A stretch of 64,000 nt of DNA from assembly GCF_000347775.1 (NCBI RefSeq), contig NZ_APAT01000016.1, forward strand, positions 114,962 to 178,961, written 5' to 3'. A program made the translations under genes and the position numbers. Origin of the DNA: Marinobacter santoriniensis NKSG1 (GTDB lineage: Bacteria > Pseudomonadota > Gammaproteobacteria > Pseudomonadales > Oleiphilaceae). Under the pieces are notes generated by a model. That model had not been told where the DNA came from, ran no database searches, and saw nothing but the letters and a program-made list of their open reading frames with translations. This document shows, one piece after another, positions 1-10,336 of this stretch. Position 1 is the first letter of the stretch, and each line of letters begins with the position of its first letter.

Positions 1-1
1 G

Positions 2-673
2 CCGGCCGAAACCAACGGTTCAACGCCCAAAGGCACGATCTATTACCTGCACGGCAATGCCCAGAACATCAGCAGCCACATCTTCAATGTGGCCTGGCTA
101 CCCCCCGAGGGCTATAACGTTTTTACAATCGACTATCGGGGTTACGGCGAATCCACGGGCTCGCCGGACCTGGAGGGTTCATTGCACGACGTGGAAGTGG
201 GAATGCGCTGGCTGGCAGGCTATGCCCCGGCACAAACAGGTCCCGTGTTTCTTCTCGGGCAGAGCCTTGGCGGCGGGCTTGGCATCGCGCTGGCCAGCGA
301 ATGGCAAACGCGGGGAGAACAGCCGCCCCTGTCAGGCGCGATTTTCGACAGCACCTTTTCTGGATTCCGGGCCATTGCCCGCGAGAAGCTGGGCAGTTTC
401 TGGCTGACCTGGCCGTTCCAGATCCCCCTGAGCTGGACCATACCGGACGATTATGAGGGGGTGGACCGGATCGGCGACATCAGCCCCGTTCCTGTCATGA
501 TCATTCACAGCGTCCGGGACGGGATCATCCCGTTCCACGATGGTCTCGCCCTGTACGAGGCCGCAAAACAGCCAAAACAGTTTCTCCGCACGGATACGCC
601 CCATGCATCAACTTTCGTGATACCGGCTTACAGGCAGGCACTGCTGAAGTTTCTCGAAAAGACCGGCGGCTGA
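2..673 (+). CDS. alpha/beta hydrolase, 5' end cut by window edge
   Basis: An open frame runs in from the left edge (frame starting at base 2) and ends at a TGA at 671-673, so the N-terminus is missing. Visible family marks are the early HGNAQN oxyanion-hole motif, the nucleophile elbow GQSLGG, a DSTFSGF segment, the acid region HSVRDGIIPF and a late TPHAST with the likely catalytic His. This is the ABHD13/serine aminopeptidase-like alpha/beta hydrolase type, often lipoprotein-anchored, but the anchor region is outside the window. The substrate cannot be told from sequence. It converges on pnp and ends just before a bidirectional terminator. Confidence 0.85.
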   Translation, partial: PAETNGSTPKGTIYYLHGNAQNISSHIFNVAWLPPEGYNVFTIDYRGYGESTGSPDLEGSLHDVEVGMRWLAGYAPAQTGPVFLLGQSLGGGLGIALASEWQTRGEQPPLSGAIFDSTFSGFRAIAREKLGSFWLTWPFQIPLSWTIPDDYEGVDRIGDISPVPVMIIHSVRDGIIPFHDGLALYEAAKQPKQFLRTDTPHASTFVIPAYRQALLKFLEKTGG

Positions 674-675
674 AA

Positions 676-705
676 CGAAAAAACCCGCCAAAGCGGCGGG
701 TTTTT
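676..705. terminator. bidirectional intrinsic terminator between the hydrolase and pnp
   Basis: A perfect 9-bp stem (AAACCCGCC / GGCGGGTTT) with a 5-base loop has T runs on both strands. It lies 3' of the hydrolase stop on + and of the pnp stop on -, so it can serve both genes. Confidence 0.85.
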
Positions 706-738
706 CATTCAAAGGCCGGTTATTGACCGGCCCCGGTC

Positions 739-2859
739 TCACTCGGAAAAGTCGGTCGGCTGCTCGCCTTCCTTGACTTCCTTCATGGACAGCTTGACGC
801 GACCACGGTTATCGACGTCCAGCACTTTTACCAGCACTTCCTGACCTTCGCTGAGTTCGTCAGTGACGTTCTCGATCCGACGGTCGGAAATCTGGGAAAT
901 GTGCACAAGGCCGTCCTTGCCGGGCAGGATGTTCACGAAAGCACCGAAATCAACGATGCGCTCAACGCGACCCTTGTAGATGGCACCGACCTCGATCTCC
1001 GCCGTGATTTCCTTGACGCGGTTTACCGCTGCCTGAGCGGCTTCCTGGTTATCGGCATAGATCTTCACATTGCCATCGTCGTCCAGATCGATGGAGGCTC
1101 CGGTCTCGTCACAGATAGCACGAATCGTGGAGCCACCCTTACCGATGACGTCACGGATCTTGTCCGGATGGATCTTGATCGTCGTGATGCTCGGCGCGCG
1201 GGAGGAGAGCTCCGGACGCGACTCGGCAATCACCTTGTTCATCTCACCCAGAATATGCAGACGCGCTTCGTGGGCCTGCTCCAGGGCAAGTTCCATGATC
1301 TCGTCGGTGATGCCGTTGATCTTGATGTCCATCTGAAGCGCGGTGACACCGTCTTTGGTACCGGCAACCTTGAAGTCCATGTCGCCCAGGTGATCTTCAT
1401 CACCCAGGATGTCGGTCAGAACGGCAAACTTGTCGCCTTCCTTGACCAGGCCCATGGCAATACCGGCCACCGGCGCCTTGAGGGGCACGCCCGCATCCAT
1501 CAGCGCCAGACTGGAGCCACACACCGATGCCATGGAGCTGGAACCGTTGGATTCGGTGATCTCGGAAACCGCACGGATGGTGTAGGGGAATTCTTCAATC
1601 GTCGGCATGACCGCGGCCACACCACGCTTGGCCAGACGACCGTGACCGATCTCGCGACGACCCGGGCTGCCCATCCGACCGGCTTCACCGACGGAATACG
1701 GAGGGAAGTTGTAGTGGAACAGGAACGGATCCTTGCGCTCACCCTCGAGGGCATCGATGATCTGCATGTCACGGGCGGTGCCCAGTGTGGCTGTCACAAT
1801 GGCCTGGGTCTCGCCACGGGTAAACAGGGCAGAACCGTGGGTGCTCGGCAGGACGCCTACTTCGATCTCGATCGGACGAACGGTCTTGTGGTCACGTCCG
1901 TCGATACGCGGCTTGCCATCAAGAACCTGCTGGCGAACCACGGTCTTCTCGATCTTGCCGAAGTATTTCTTGACCTCTTCCTCGGAAGGCTGGCCTTCCT
2001 CTTCGCCGGCAAATTTCTCGACGGCGGCTGACTTGATCTCACCCAGACGAGTGTAGCGGGCCATCTTGTCGCGGATGCTATAGGCTTCCTCGATGGCACC
2101 GGCGAACTCACCCTTGATCAGGTTCAGCAGTTCGGTATTTTCGGTCTCAGGCTGCCACTCCCAACGCGGCTTGCCATTCTCCGCTGCAAATTCCTTGATA
2201 GCGGTGACCGCAGTCTGCATCTGCTGATGGGCAAACAGCACCGCACCCAGCATCTGGTCTTCTGTGAGGCCCTTAGCTTCGGACTCAACCATCAGAACCG
2301 CGTCTTCTGTACCGGCCACAACCATATCCAGCTGAGAGGTCTCGAGTTCCTGGAAAGTCGGGTTGAGGAAGTAGCCACGCTCATCGGTAAAGCCAACGCG
2401 TGAGGCACCGATCGGGCCATCGAACGGGATACCGGAAATGGCCAGCGCAGCAGAGGCTGCCAGCATCGCGGCAATATCCGGGTCCTGGGTCTTGTTGGCC
2501 GACATTACCGTCAGTACGACCTGAACCTCGTTCATGTAGCCGTTGGGGAACAGCGGACGGATCGGACGGTCAATCAGGCGACTGGTCAGGGTTTCCTTCT
2601 CGGAAGGACGACCTTCCCGCTTGAAGAAGCCACCGGGGATCTTGCCAACGGCATAGGTTTTCTCGGTGTAGTTAACGGTCAGCGGGAAAAAACCCTGGCC
2701 CGGCTTGGGTTCCTTGGCACCAACGACGGTACCCAGCACGGATACGTCATCGATGGTCACCAGAACGGCACCCGTTGCCTGACGCGCAATGCGACCGGTC
2801 TCCAGAGTGACGGTCTTGTCACCCAGCTCAAATGTTTTCGTAACAGGTTTCAGTTCCAC
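739..2859 (-). CDS. pnp: polyribonucleotide nucleotidyltransferase (PNPase)
   Basis: PNPase degrades RNA 3' to 5' phosphorolytically and is a core part of the RNA degradosome. The protein has two RNase PH-like domains, with the second-core signature [17 protein letters not shown], then a KH domain ([11 protein letters not shown]) and a C-terminal S1 domain ([17 protein letters not shown]). The open frame extends 32 codons upstream, but the start is taken as GTG at 2859: it has an AGGAG 6 bases upstream and gives the usual N-terminus ([12 protein letters not shown]). At 706 residues it is normal in size. It follows rpsO, separated by a long leader with a strong hairpin. Confidence 0.97.
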   Translation of the reverse strand: MELKPVTKTFELGDKTVTLETGRIARQATGAVLVTIDDVSVLGTVVGAKEPKPGQGFFPLTVNYTEKTYAVGKIPGGFFKREGRPSEKETLTSRLIDRPIRPLFPNGYMNEVQVVLTVMSANKTQDPDIAAMLAASAALAISGIPFDGPIGASRVGFTDERGYFLNPTFQELETSQLDMVVAGTEDAVLMVESEAKGLTEDQMLGAVLFAHQQMQTAVTAIKEFAAENGKPRWEWQPETENTELLNLIKGEFAGAIEEAYSIRDKMARYTRLGEIKSAAVEKFAGEEEGQPSEEEVKKYFGKIEKTVVRQQVLDGKPRIDGRDHKTVRPIEIEVGVLPSTHGSALFTRGETQAIVTATLGTARDMQIIDALEGERKDPFLFHYNFPPYSVGEAGRMGSPGRREIGHGRLAKRGVAAVMPTIEEFPYTIRAVSEITESNGSSSMASVCGSSLALMDAGVPLKAPVAGIAMGLVKEGDKFAVLTDILGDEDHLGDMDFKVAGTKDGVTALQMDIKINGITDEIMELALEQAHEARLHILGEMNKVIAESRPELSSRAPSITTIKIHPDKIRDVIGKGGSTIRAICDETGASIDLDDDGNVKIYADNQEAAQAAVNRVKEITAEIEVGAIYKGRVERIVDFGAFVNILPGKDGLVHISQISDRRIENVTDELSEGQEVLVKVLDVDNRGRVKLSMKEVKEGEQPTDFSE

Positions 2860-2971
2860 GAAAAACTCCTGCAAATATTTCAAATAATCAACGTGCTTTC
2901 CGGTTCGTCCGGAAACCACCGAGAGCTGCAGGATTGTGGGGAGATCGGCAGGCAACCCGTCTGAAAGCTAA

Positions 2972-3038
2972 CAGGCTGTTGCAAAAACCCTGGGATGACA
3001 ATGGCACCAGAAAAGGGCCGGGGCTTTTCAACAACCTG
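2972..3038 (-). promoter_or_regulatory. long leader hairpin upstream of pnp
   Basis: Arms at 3038-3021 and 2990-2972 pair over about 17 positions (CAGGUUGUUG with CAACAGCCUG, then an A/U-rich part and CCC/GGG), with one mismatch and one bulge. The loop is about 30 bases. No T run follows, so it is not an intrinsic terminator. An RNase III site acting in PNPase autoregulation is the likely role by analogy with E. coli. Confidence 0.55.
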
Positions 3039-3117
3039 CTATCAATTTCGGCTTTCGGTTACGACAGGGAACCCTGGAAATCACCGACAAATCAGCTGCA
3101 GATTTTCAAGGGTGCGG

Positions 3118-3154
3118 GGAAAAGCTCAACCGGCCCCCCGCAGGTTGCCGGTTG
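3118..3154 (-). terminator. candidate terminator after rpsO
   Basis: A perfect 8-bp stem CAACCGGC/GCCGGTTG is followed on the minus strand by AGCTTTT. The T run is short, so termination may be partial, leaving read-through into pnp. Confidence 0.45.
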
Positions 3155-3202
3155 ATGGCCTGCTTCCGCACCGGAAACAGACCCCAGGTCGTAAAGACCG
3201 GA

Positions 3203-3472
3203 TTAGCGACGCAGGCCCAGACGCTGGATCAGTTCCAGGTAACGGTCGGCGTTCTTGCGCTTGAGGTAGTCCAGCAGCTTACGACGCTGGTTTACCATCC
3301 GGATCAGGCCACGGCGGGAATGGTGATCCTGCTTGTTGGCCTTGAAGTGATCCTGCAGCTTGTCGATGTTGGCGCTCAGCAGTGCCACCTGAACTTCAGG
3401 GGAACCGGTATCGCCATCGCCTTGCTGATAATCCTTAACGATCTGTGCTTTTTCATTGGCAGAAAGTGCCAT
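3203..3472 (-). CDS. rpsO: 30S ribosomal protein S15
   Basis: S15 binds 16S rRNA in the platform of the small subunit and helps start its assembly. The 89-residue length is exactly usual. Conserved features include [14 protein letters not shown], the helix with [15 protein letters not shown] and the C-terminal [15 protein letters not shown]. The ATG is preceded by GAGGTG. It lies between truB and pnp, the standard gammaproteobacterial order. Confidence 0.98.
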   Translation of the reverse strand: MALSANEKAQIVKDYQQGDGDTGSPEVQVALLSANIDKLQDHFKANKQDHHSRRGLIRMVNQRRKLLDYLKRKNADRYLELIQRLGLRR

Positions 3473-3550
3473 ATTTCACCTCATTGGTTGCGATGCTTGG
3501 AAATCCGGCCGAACCGCGCATCTCTACAGCCCGGCTATACAGCGCCTCGA

Positions 3551-4477
3551 CTATCGTCCGGCGCTGCCTTTTACCAGCCGACGAGGCACGAGTAACGTTT
3601 GCTCGCCGTCCGGAAAAGCTTCTGCCAACCCGACAAAGCCCCGATCACCGTATACGCGAACGAAACCCTTGTCGACCTGACCTTCTATTCTAACTTGTTG
3701 GCCGTTCAATATCGACACCAGTGGTGGCCCGCCCAGGCGGGTCTCTGGAAACATTGAGAGCGCACTGTCGGGGGCAAGAAGCAGGCCGTCGAGGCTTTCG
3801 CCCCGCTCCCTCATCGCTTCCAGCTCGCCCACGACATGGGCATTCGACAGGGTGTAACCGGAGGCCATGGTTCGGCGCAAGGCACTCACATGAGCGCCAC
3901 AGCCAAGCGCTTCGCCGATGTCTTCGACGAGTGAGCGAATATACGTACCCTTGGTGCAACTGAACGCGAGATCCATTTCCTGGTCTCGCAGTTCGAGCAG
4001 GGTGAGCTCATGAATGGTCACCGGCCTTGCGGGGCGCTCCACTTCGATGCCCTCGCGGGCATATTCGTAGAGTGGACGTCCCTTGTGCTTGAGGGCCGAG
4101 TACATGGAAGGGACCTGGGCTATCTCGCCGCGAAAACGGTCCAGCACCTCTTCCACCGCTTCTTTCGTCAGCGGAGGTACGGGCTTTTCCTCCACAACGC
4201 CACCCTCGCTGTCCCCGGTTTCGGTCCGGACACCCAGCCTTGCCGTGGTGACATAGGCCTTGTCGCTGTCCAGCATCATCTGGGAGAACTTGGTCGCCTC
4301 GCCAAAGCACAAGGGCAACACGCCGGTCGCGAGCGGATCGAGGGCGCCGGTGTGACCGGCTTTCGCGGCACCGTAGAGGCGCTTTACCTGCTGAAGAATA
4401 CCGTTGGATGTAACACCCAGGGGCTTATCAATCACCAGGATGCCATTGACGTCGCGTCCTTTGCGTCTTCGGCTCAA
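3551..4477 (-). CDS. truB: tRNA pseudouridine(55) synthase TruB
   Basis: TruB makes pseudouridine 55 in the T-loop of tRNAs. The catalytic motif [12 protein letters not shown] places the active Asp at residue 47, and a C-terminal PUA-like region follows ([14 protein letters not shown]). The 308-residue length is normal. The start is a TTG overlapping the rbfA stop, which points to translational coupling; the next residues give a typical basic N-terminus before [11 protein letters not shown]. Confidence 0.96.
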   Translation of the reverse strand: MSRRRKGRDVNGILVIDKPLGVTSNGILQQVKRLYGAAKAGHTGALDPLATGVLPLCFGEATKFSQMMLDSDKAYVTTARLGVRTETGDSEGGVVEEKPVPPLTKEAVEEVLDRFRGEIAQVPSMYSALKHKGRPLYEYAREGIEVERPARPVTIHELTLLELRDQEMDLAFSCTKGTYIRSLVEDIGEALGCGAHVSALRRTMASGYTLSNAHVVGELEAMRERGESLDGLLLAPDSALSMFPETRLGGPPLVSILNGQQVRIEGQVDKGFVRVYGDRGFVGLAEAFPDGEQTLLVPRRLVKGSAGR

Positions 4478-4905
4478 GCGTCGCGCTCCGGATTATCCGA
4501 TACCGGATCGTCATTATCGTCCCGTGGCACGGCCGGCTTGTCACCAACTGCCTCACGAATAAGCCGATCCATTTTCCGACTCTGCCCCAGCAGGGTATCG
4601 AAGTGAAAACGCAGATGGGGAACCACGCGAAGTTTCATGGCGCGCCCCACCTGACCGCGCAGGAAGCCAGCCGCCTTGTTCAGCACGGCCAGCGATTCCT
4701 TCACTTCCGGGGACTCTTCGGTCAACTCTTCGGTCGACAACAGCGACACGTAAATGTCGGCATAGCCCAGGTCACGGCTGACTTTCACGTCATTGACCGT
4801 CACCATTCCCACCCGCGGGTCTTTGACTTCCCGCTGGATGAGCTGGGCCAGCTCCCGCTGCATCTGATCGCCAATGCGATCTACACGACTGAACTCGCGT
4901 GCCAT
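4474..4905 (-). CDS. rbfA: 30S ribosome-binding factor RbfA
   Basis: RbfA is a KH-fold late 30S maturation factor that acts on the 5' end of 16S rRNA and is needed for cold growth. The sequence shows the family start [17 protein letters not shown], then [19 protein letters not shown] and the C-terminal [10 protein letters not shown]. At 143 residues it is slightly longer than E. coli RbfA because of an acidic tail. Its ATG shares one base with the infB stop (TGATG). Confidence 0.96.
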   Translation of the reverse strand: MAREFSRVDRIGDQMQRELAQLIQREVKDPRVGMVTVNDVKVSRDLGYADIYVSLLSTEELTEESPEVKESLAVLNKAAGFLRGQVGRAMKLRVVPHLRFHFDTLLGQSRKMDRLIREAVGDKPAVPRDDNDDPVSDNPERDA

Positions 4906-7469
4906 CAGGCCCCCGTTGATTCGAGCTTGCGCTCAACCTTGACGCGATCGAAGACCTCGATCTGGTCGCCGACTTTTACATCGTAACCTTTAACACCGAT
5001 ACCGCATTCCATGCCGTTGCGAACTTCCTGGACGTCGTCCTTGAAGCGGCGCAGGGACTCCAGTTCGCCTTCGAAGATCACGACGTTATCCCGAAGTACC
5101 CGAATCGGCTTGTTACGGTAAACCGTACCTTCAACCACCATACAACCGGCAACCTGGCCGAACTTCGGCGAGCGGAAGGTATCACGAACTTCGGCAATGC
5201 CGACGATGTCTTCGCGGAACTCGGGCGCCAGCATACCCGTCAGGGCAGCTTTCACGTCATCGATCAGGTTGTAGATAATGCTGTAATACCGCAGGTCCAG
5301 ACCTTCCTGCTCGACCAGGCGTTTGGCAGCCGAGTCGGCACGAACGTTGAAGCCGAAAATGACAGCATTGGTTGCCGCCGCCAGGCTGACGTCGGTCTCG
5401 GCAATACCACCAACACCGGACGAAACAATCTTGACCTGAACCTCGTCGTTACCCAGGTCGAGCAGCGCCTTGGTAATGGCCTCCAGGGAACCACGGACGT
5501 CGGTCTTCAGAACCACATTGAGGTTCTTGACTTCGTCCTTGCCCATGTTCTCAAACATGTTCTCCAGCTTGGCGGCCTGTTGACGCTGCAGACGCTGTTC
5601 CCGCTCGCGGGTCTGACGGAATTCGGCCAGTTCTTTGGCCTTCTTCTCATCCGCAACCGCAAAGAATTCATCCCCGGCGTCCGGAGTGCCGTTCAGACCC
5701 AGGATTTCCACCGGAATGGAAGGCCCTGCTTCCTTGACCTGCTTGCCCGCCTCATCGGTCATGGCACGCACCTTACCGAAGAAGGAGCCTGCAACGACCA
5801 TGTCGCCCTGGCGCAGGGTACCGTTCTGGACCAGAACCGTGGCGACAGAGCCGCGACCACGCTCAAGGCTGGACTCCACCACAACACCTTTGGCAGGGGC
5901 ATCCGGGGACGCTTCGAGCTCAAGGATCTCGGCCTGCAGCAATACCGCTTCGAGCAGATCATCAATGCCCTGTCCTGTATGCGCCGATACCGGTACGAAC
6001 TGGGTGTCACCACCCCAGTCTTCCGGGATCACGTCCATACCCGCCAGCTCATTCTTGATCCGATCCGGGTCCGCCTCTTCCTTATCCATCTTGTTGATGG
6101 CAACCACAATCGGCACGCCCGCAGAGCGAGCGTGATCGACCGCTTCTTTGGTCTGCGGCATGACGCCGTCATCGGCGGCCACGACGAGGATAACGATATC
6201 GGTACACTGAGCACCCCTGGCACGCATGGCCGTGAACGCCGCGTGGCCCGGGGTATCCAGGAAGGACACCATGCCGTGGTCGGTCTCTACATGGTAGGCA
6301 CCGATATGCTGGGTGATACCACCGGACTCACCCGACGCAACCTTGGTGCGACGAATGTAATCCAGCAAAGAGGTCTTGCCGTGGTCAACGTGACCCATGA
6401 CACTGATCACGGGGGCGCGCTTGATCTTCTCGCGACCCTCGGACTCACCGGTAAGCTCGCTGAGCACTTCCTCCTCGAAGGCGTCCTCGCTGACCGGCTT
6501 GGCCTTGTGTCCAAGCTCTTCGGTCACCAGAACAGCGCTCTCCTGATCCAGAGCCTGGTTGATGGTGGCCATCACGCCCATGCCCATCAGGGTCTTGATG
6601 ACGTCGGCCGACTTGACGGCCATACGCTGCGCAAGATCGCCCACGGTAATCGTTTCAGGAATCTCTACTTCTCTGACCATTGGTTTGGTCGGCCTCTCGA
6701 AGCCATGACGCTTCTCTTTGGGTTTCTTTTTCATACGCAGCGATTTACGCGGCGCAGATTCTTCCTCGTCCTCCGACAGAATCACCGGCTCTTCTACCGG
6801 ACGACTGCGGGGACCACGATGACCAGCCTGCTTCTTCTTCGGCTTGCCCTCTTCGATTTCTTCACCGCGATCACGCCCCTTTTCCTTCTTCTTCTTCGGC
6901 TTGCGATCCTTGCCTTCTTTTTCAGGCGGCGGAATGGGCACATCCTCCGGAGCGACTTCCGGCTCCACCGGAGCTTCAGCGGCCTCGGAAGCCGGCTCTT
7001 CGGAAGCGGGGGCCTCTGTCGTTGCAGCCACTTCTGGTTCGGAAGGCTTATCGGTCTCTGTCGCTGGGGCCTCTGCCGCTACCTTCGGTGCCTCATCAGC
7101 CACCGGGGCCGGGCTCTCAGCAGGTACCGCTTCCTCTGCCATGTCTTCCGCTTTGGGCGCTTCCGCTTCAGGCTGCAACTCAGCGCGCTTGATGTACGTG
7201 CGACGCTTGCGAACCTCCACGTTCACCGTCTTGGCCTTGCCAGCCTTGAGGGTGGTCGTGGTCTTGCGCTTCAGGGTGATCTTGCGGGGTTCTGAATCCG
7301 CCTCACCGTGGGTTTTTCTCAGATAGGTCAGCAACTGCTGCTTCTCATCGCTGGTAACAGAGTCGTCTTCAGAGCGGGCTTTCAGTCCCGCTTCAACGAT
7401 CTGCTTCAGCAAACGATCCACGGGAGCGCCTACATCCTCGGCCAGTTGTTTTACCGTCACTTCAGCCAT
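4905..7469 (-). CDS. infB: translation initiation factor IF-2
   Basis: IF-2 is the GTPase that brings initiator fMet-tRNA to the 30S subunit and promotes subunit joining. An N-terminal IF2_N domain (residues 1-50) is followed by a long charged linker (about 100-260, rich in Ala/Glu/Pro and Lys). The G domain has G1 GHVDHGKT at 359-366, DTPGH at 405-409 and NKMD at 459-462. Beta-barrel domains and the C-terminal fMet-tRNA-binding domain end in KVERKLES. At 854 residues it is typical. It lies 18 bases after nusA, in the same operon. Confidence 0.98.
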   Translation of the reverse strand: MAEVTVKQLAEDVGAPVDRLLKQIVEAGLKARSEDDSVTSDEKQQLLTYLRKTHGEADSEPRKITLKRKTTTTLKAGKAKTVNVEVRKRRTYIKRAELQPEAEAPKAEDMAEEAVPAESPAPVADEAPKVAAEAPATETDKPSEPEVAATTEAPASEEPASEAAEAPVEPEVAPEDVPIPPPEKEGKDRKPKKKKEKGRDRGEEIEEGKPKKKQAGHRGPRSRPVEEPVILSEDEEESAPRKSLRMKKKPKEKRHGFERPTKPMVREVEIPETITVGDLAQRMAVKSADVIKTLMGMGVMATINQALDQESAVLVTEELGHKAKPVSEDAFEEEVLSELTGESEGREKIKRAPVISVMGHVDHGKTSLLDYIRRTKVASGESGGITQHIGAYHVETDHGMVSFLDTPGHAAFTAMRARGAQCTDIVILVVAADDGVMPQTKEAVDHARSAGVPIVVAINKMDKEEADPDRIKNELAGMDVIPEDWGGDTQFVPVSAHTGQGIDDLLEAVLLQAEILELEASPDAPAKGVVVESSLERGRGSVATVLVQNGTLRQGDMVVAGSFFGKVRAMTDEAGKQVKEAGPSIPVEILGLNGTPDAGDEFFAVADEKKAKELAEFRQTREREQRLQRQQAAKLENMFENMGKDEVKNLNVVLKTDVRGSLEAITKALLDLGNDEVQVKIVSSGVGGIAETDVSLAAATNAVIFGFNVRADSAAKRLVEQEGLDLRYYSIIYNLIDDVKAALTGMLAPEFREDIVGIAEVRDTFRSPKFGQVAGCMVVEGTVYRNKPIRVLRDNVVIFEGELESLRRFKDDVQEVRNGMECGIGVKGYDVKVGDQIEVFDRVKVERKLESTGA

Positions 7470-7487
7470 ACTGGTCCTCCTCCCGAA

Positions 7488-8981
7488 TTAAGCCTGGTCT
7501 TCAAACCAGGGGGCACGCGCCGTCATAATCAACTGACCGGCACGCTCTTCATCCATACCTTCGATCTCGAGCAGGTCATCCACCGACTGCTCAGCCAGGT
7601 CTTCCATGGTGCGAACACCCATACCTGCCAACTTGAATGCCAGAGCGCGATCCATACCGTCCATTTCCAGCAGATCATCCTCCGGCTCGGAACCCTCGAG
7701 AGCTTCCTCGCTTGCGATGGCCTGGTTCAACAGGACATCCTTTGCCCGGCGCCGGAGTTCGGTTACGGTTTCTTCGTCAAAACCTTCGATCGCCAGCATC
7801 TCCTCCATGGGCACGTAGGCCACTTCCTCCAGTGAGGTGAAGCCTTCCTCGATCAGAACGCCGGCGAATTCCTCGTCAACGTCCAGGTTCGAAGTGAAGC
7901 GATCCAACAGGCGGTTGTATTCCTGCTCCTGACGCTCACCCGCTTCCTCTTCGGTCATGACATTCAGAGTCCAGCCCGTCAGTTCGGTAGCCAGTCTCAC
8001 ATTCTGACCGTTACGACCGATGGCCTGGGCCAGGTTGTCCTCGGCCACCGCTACGTCCATCGTGTGCCGATCCTCATCGATCACGATGGATGCCACCTCG
8101 GCAGGCGCCATGGCGTTGATGACCAGCTGGGCCGGATTGTCGTCCCACAGCACGATGTCGACACGCTCACCGCCAAGCTCGTTGGAAACAGCCTGGACGC
8201 GGGAACCACGCATGCCCACACAGGCGCCCACCGGATCGATACGGCGATCATTGGTTTTAACCGCAATCTTGGCCCGGGAACCCGGGTCACGGGCAGCCCC
8301 ACGAATTTCGATCAGTTCCTCGGCGATCTCGGGAACCTCAATGCGGAACAGCTCCACCAGCATTTGCGGCGCGGTCCGGCTCAGAATCAGCTGCGGCCCA
8401 CGGTGGTCCGTACGAATCTCCAGCAGCAGGGAACGCACCCGGTCGCCCATGCGGAACGTTTCACGAGGAATCAGGTTCTCACGGGGCAGGAGTGCTTCGG
8501 CGTTGCTGCCGAGATCGACAATGACATTATCCCGGGTCACTTTCTTTACGGTGCCGGACACCAGCTCGCCAACGCGGTCGCGGTAACTGTCCACGATCTT
8601 GGAGCGTTCGGCTTCCCGGACCTTCTGGAAAATAATCTGTTTTGCCGCCTGTGCACCAATGCGACCGAAGGAGACGGATTCGACCTTCTCTTCGTAGAGG
8701 TCGCCCGGTTTCAGGTTCGTGTCGATTTCTTCCGCTTCCTGAAGCGTCAGCTCGGTCCCGAGGGCCGGCACCTGATCGTTGTCGACAACCAGCCATCGAC
8801 GGAACGTCTCGTACTCACCGGTCCGGCGATCAATGGCAACCCGGATGTCGGCTTCTTCGTCCTCATAGCGCTTTTTAGCAGCGGTAGCGAGCGCCAGCTC
8901 GATCGCTTCAAAAATGACGTCCTTCTCGACACCCTTCTCGTTCGAGACGGATTCGACCACCAGCAAGATCTCTTTACTCAT
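7488..8981 (-). CDS. nusA: transcription termination/antitermination protein NusA
   Basis: NusA binds RNA polymerase and nascent RNA and controls pausing, termination and antitermination. The 497 residues show the N-terminal polymerase-binding domain ([17 protein letters not shown]), an S1 domain, two KH domains ([19 protein letters not shown] and [12 protein letters not shown]) and the two acidic C-terminal helix-hairpin repeats typical of gammaproteobacteria. It sits between rimP and infB. Confidence 0.98.
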   Translation of the reverse strand: MSKEILLVVESVSNEKGVEKDVIFEAIELALATAAKKRYEDEEADIRVAIDRRTGEYETFRRWLVVDNDQVPALGTELTLQEAEEIDTNLKPGDLYEEKVESVSFGRIGAQAAKQIIFQKVREAERSKIVDSYRDRVGELVSGTVKKVTRDNVIVDLGSNAEALLPRENLIPRETFRMGDRVRSLLLEIRTDHRGPQLILSRTAPQMLVELFRIEVPEIAEELIEIRGAARDPGSRAKIAVKTNDRRIDPVGACVGMRGSRVQAVSNELGGERVDIVLWDDNPAQLVINAMAPAEVASIVIDEDRHTMDVAVAEDNLAQAIGRNGQNVRLATELTGWTLNVMTEEEAGERQEQEYNRLLDRFTSNLDVDEEFAGVLIEEGFTSLEEVAYVPMEEMLAIEGFDEETVTELRRRAKDVLLNQAIASEEALEGSEPEDDLLEMDGMDRALAFKLAGMGVRTMEDLAEQSVDDLLEIEGMDEERAGQLIMTARAPWFEDQA

Positions 8982-9036
8982 TGGATTGCCCTGCCCTCAA
9001 AATAAACTGTGCGTCTACAGACTTGTTCAATTCGAA

Positions 9037-9498
9037 TCACTCAAAAACGGGAACGATGTGCGCCTTCTCAATGCTGTCGAATGGCAGCACGTATTCGTGA
9101 TCATCAACAACGACCACCACATCCTCTCCCTCGATACCCTTGATCAGGCCCTGAAATTTGCGTCGACCTTCAAAGGCCATGCGCAGACGAATCTGCACCT
9201 GATGGCCCGCAAATGCCTCGTACTGTTCGAGACGAAACAGAGGACGATCCATACCCGGAGAGGATACTTCCAGCGTGTATTCGGTCTGGATTGGGTCCTC
9301 AACGTCCATAACGCCACTGATCTGACGACTCACTTTCTCGCAGTCATCAATACCAATGCCGTTCTCCTCATCGTCAATAAAGACGCGCAACAGGGAATGG
9401 TGCCCCCGGGAGCGGAATTCAATCCCCCAGAACTCGTACCCTAACCCTTCGACGACCGGGCGAAGCAGATCTTCCAGTTGTTTAAGCTTGGCTGACAA
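9037..9498 (-). CDS. rimP: ribosome maturation factor RimP
   Basis: RimP is needed for 30S subunit maturation. The 153-residue protein carries the family signatures VDDxE-like [37 protein letters not shown] and the C-terminal [11 protein letters not shown]. The start is a TTG (TTGTCAGCC), with a GGAG about 11 bases upstream. It is the first gene of rimP-nusA-infB and has a long structured leader. Confidence 0.95.
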   Translation of the reverse strand: MSAKLKQLEDLLRPVVEGLGYEFWGIEFRSRGHHSLLRVFIDDEENGIGIDDCEKVSRQISGVMDVEDPIQTEYTLEVSSPGMDRPLFRLEQYEAFAGHQVQIRLRMAFEGRRKFQGLIKGIEGEDVVVVVDDHEYVLPFDSIEKAHIVPVFE

Positions 9499-9542
9499 AG
9501 TAACGCCATCTCCATTTCGGAATTTTTAACCGGCCCACAAAC

Positions 9543-9572
9543 AAAAAAAGGGCTGTTGATCAGCCCTTTTTA
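9543..9572 (-). terminator. terminator-like hairpin in the rimP leader (proximal)
   Basis: A perfect stem AAAAAGGGCTG/CAGCCCTTTTT with a 5-base loop, followed by a long T run, lies only 45 bases before the rimP start codon and downstream of the apparent rimP promoter. It looks able to terminate transcription before rimP and may be an attenuator. Confidence 0.7.
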
Positions 9573-9605
9573 TGCACCAGGGCCCGATGCGCCAGGCCCC
9601 TTAAT

Positions 9606-9627
9606 CAAAAAGCCCCTCAATTGGGGC
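9606..9627 (-). terminator. terminator-like hairpin in the rimP leader (distal)
   Basis: A GCCCC/GGGGC stem over a CAATTG-containing loop is followed on the minus strand by TTTTTGATT. It is the first of two tandem hairpins between the rimP promoter and its start codon. Confidence 0.6.
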
Positions 9628-9740
9628 CCTTTGTTGCAAGAACTCACAGGAAGGAAAAACACCTATCCACTTCCTGCTGACAGACACCTGGCCTGCCAGG
9701 AAACCGAGGCACTAACGGCACCGGCTCCAATATCCGCCGG

Positions 9741-9769
9741 AGTATAGAGACGCCAACGGAACTGGTCAA
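9741..9769 (-). promoter_or_regulatory. sigma-70 promoter for rimP-nusA-infB
   Basis: On the minus strand a TTGACC -35 box is separated by exactly 17 bases from a TATACT -10 box. It lies just past the tRNA-Leu terminator and about 240 bases before rimP, so the transcript has a long leader carrying two terminator-like hairpins. The rest of the 322-base gap (9499-9820) shows no gene. Confidence 0.75.
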
Positions 9770-9778
9770 GGACTGACC

Positions 9779-9813
9779 AAAAAAAACGGCCTGGAAAATC
9801 CAAGCCGTTTTTT
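9779..9813 (-). terminator. terminator after tRNA-Leu
   Basis: A stem of about 15 bp, AAAAAACGGCTTGGA/TCCAGGCCGTTTTTT with a GU pair, is followed by eight Ts on the minus strand. It ends the secG-tRNA-Leu transcript directly before the rimP promoter. Confidence 0.85.
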
Positions 9814-9820
9814 CTTGATA

Positions 9821-9905
9821 TGGTGCCCGGGGCCGGACTCGAACCGGCACGGCTTTCGCCACTACCCCCTCAAGATAGCGTGTCTACCAGTTTCACCACC
9901 CGGGC
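9821..9905 (-). tRNA. tRNA-Leu (anticodon GAG)
   Basis: An 85-base cloverleaf with the 3' CCA encoded. The acceptor stem GCCCGGG pairs with CCCGGGC, the D-loop holds TGGTAGAC, and the anticodon stem CTATC/GGTAG encloses TTGAGGG with GAG at positions 34-36. A long variable arm (class II, as expected for Leu) and a GGTTCGAGTCC T-loop complete it. It lies 8 bases after secG and is probably co-transcribed with it, as in many gammaproteobacteria. Confidence 0.96.
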
Positions 9906-9913
9906 ATCATTCT

Positions 9914-10318
9914 TTACTCAAGAGTCGGAAGATCGGAACTCTTCCCACCCCCGGTGTCGCTGGACTGCTTCTGATCTGCCGAATCAGCCGGCGCAGTGGC
10001 CTGCTTTTCCTGTTTGGCAGGCGCCGGCGCGGAAGATTCTTCGGCGACGGGAACCCCCATATCACCGGCAACTTCAGCGCGCTGCTTGGCAAAAACACCC
10101 AACGAAAAACTTGTCACAAAAAACACGATCGCCAGAATCGTGGTCAAGCGAGTCAGAAAGCTTCCGCTACCCTGACTGCCGAATACGGTCTGTGAGGCAC
10201 CGCCACCGAAGGCCGCGCCTGCATCTGCACCCTTACCCTGCTGGATCAGGACCAGACTCACGAGCGCTATGGCAATCACCACGTGCACAACGACAACCAG
10301 TGTTTCCAACCAACTCAT
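9914..10318 (-). CDS. secG: preprotein translocase subunit SecG
   Basis: SecG is the small auxiliary subunit of the SecYEG channel. Two membrane helices are visible (about residues 5-22 and 58-76), separated by the conserved GGGASQTVFGSQGSGSFLTR loop. At 134 residues it is longer than the core family because of an Ala/Glu/Ser-rich polar tail, as in Pseudomonas relatives. It follows tpiA by 18 bases, the usual order. Confidence 0.95.
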   Translation of the reverse strand: MSWLETLVVVVHVVIAIALVSLVLIQQGKGADAGAAFGGGASQTVFGSQGSGSFLTRLTTILAIVFFVTSFSLGVFAKQRAEVAGDMGVPVAEESSAPAPAKQEKQATAPADSADQKQSSDTGGGKSSDLPTLE

Positions 10319-10336
10319 AACAATTCTCGCGACACT

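Larger units (their letters stand above)
2860..3202 (-). other. rpsO-pnp intergenic leader (343 bases)
   Basis: No gene is seen here. Read on the minus strand it contains a terminator-like stem just after rpsO (3154-3118), a long hairpin (3038-2972) and then the GTG start of pnp. In enterobacteria the pnp leader folds into an RNase III-cleaved hairpin used in autoregulation; this spacer is laid out in the same way, but homology was not tested. Confidence 0.6.

Noticed and set aside
901..2031. 376-codon open frame on the plus strand
   Set aside because: Antisense to the pnp core domains; no ribosome site or family resemblance.
5580..7295. 571-codon open frame on the plus strand
   Set aside because: Antisense to infB, with low-complexity His/Leu/Arg-rich translation and no recognisable domain.
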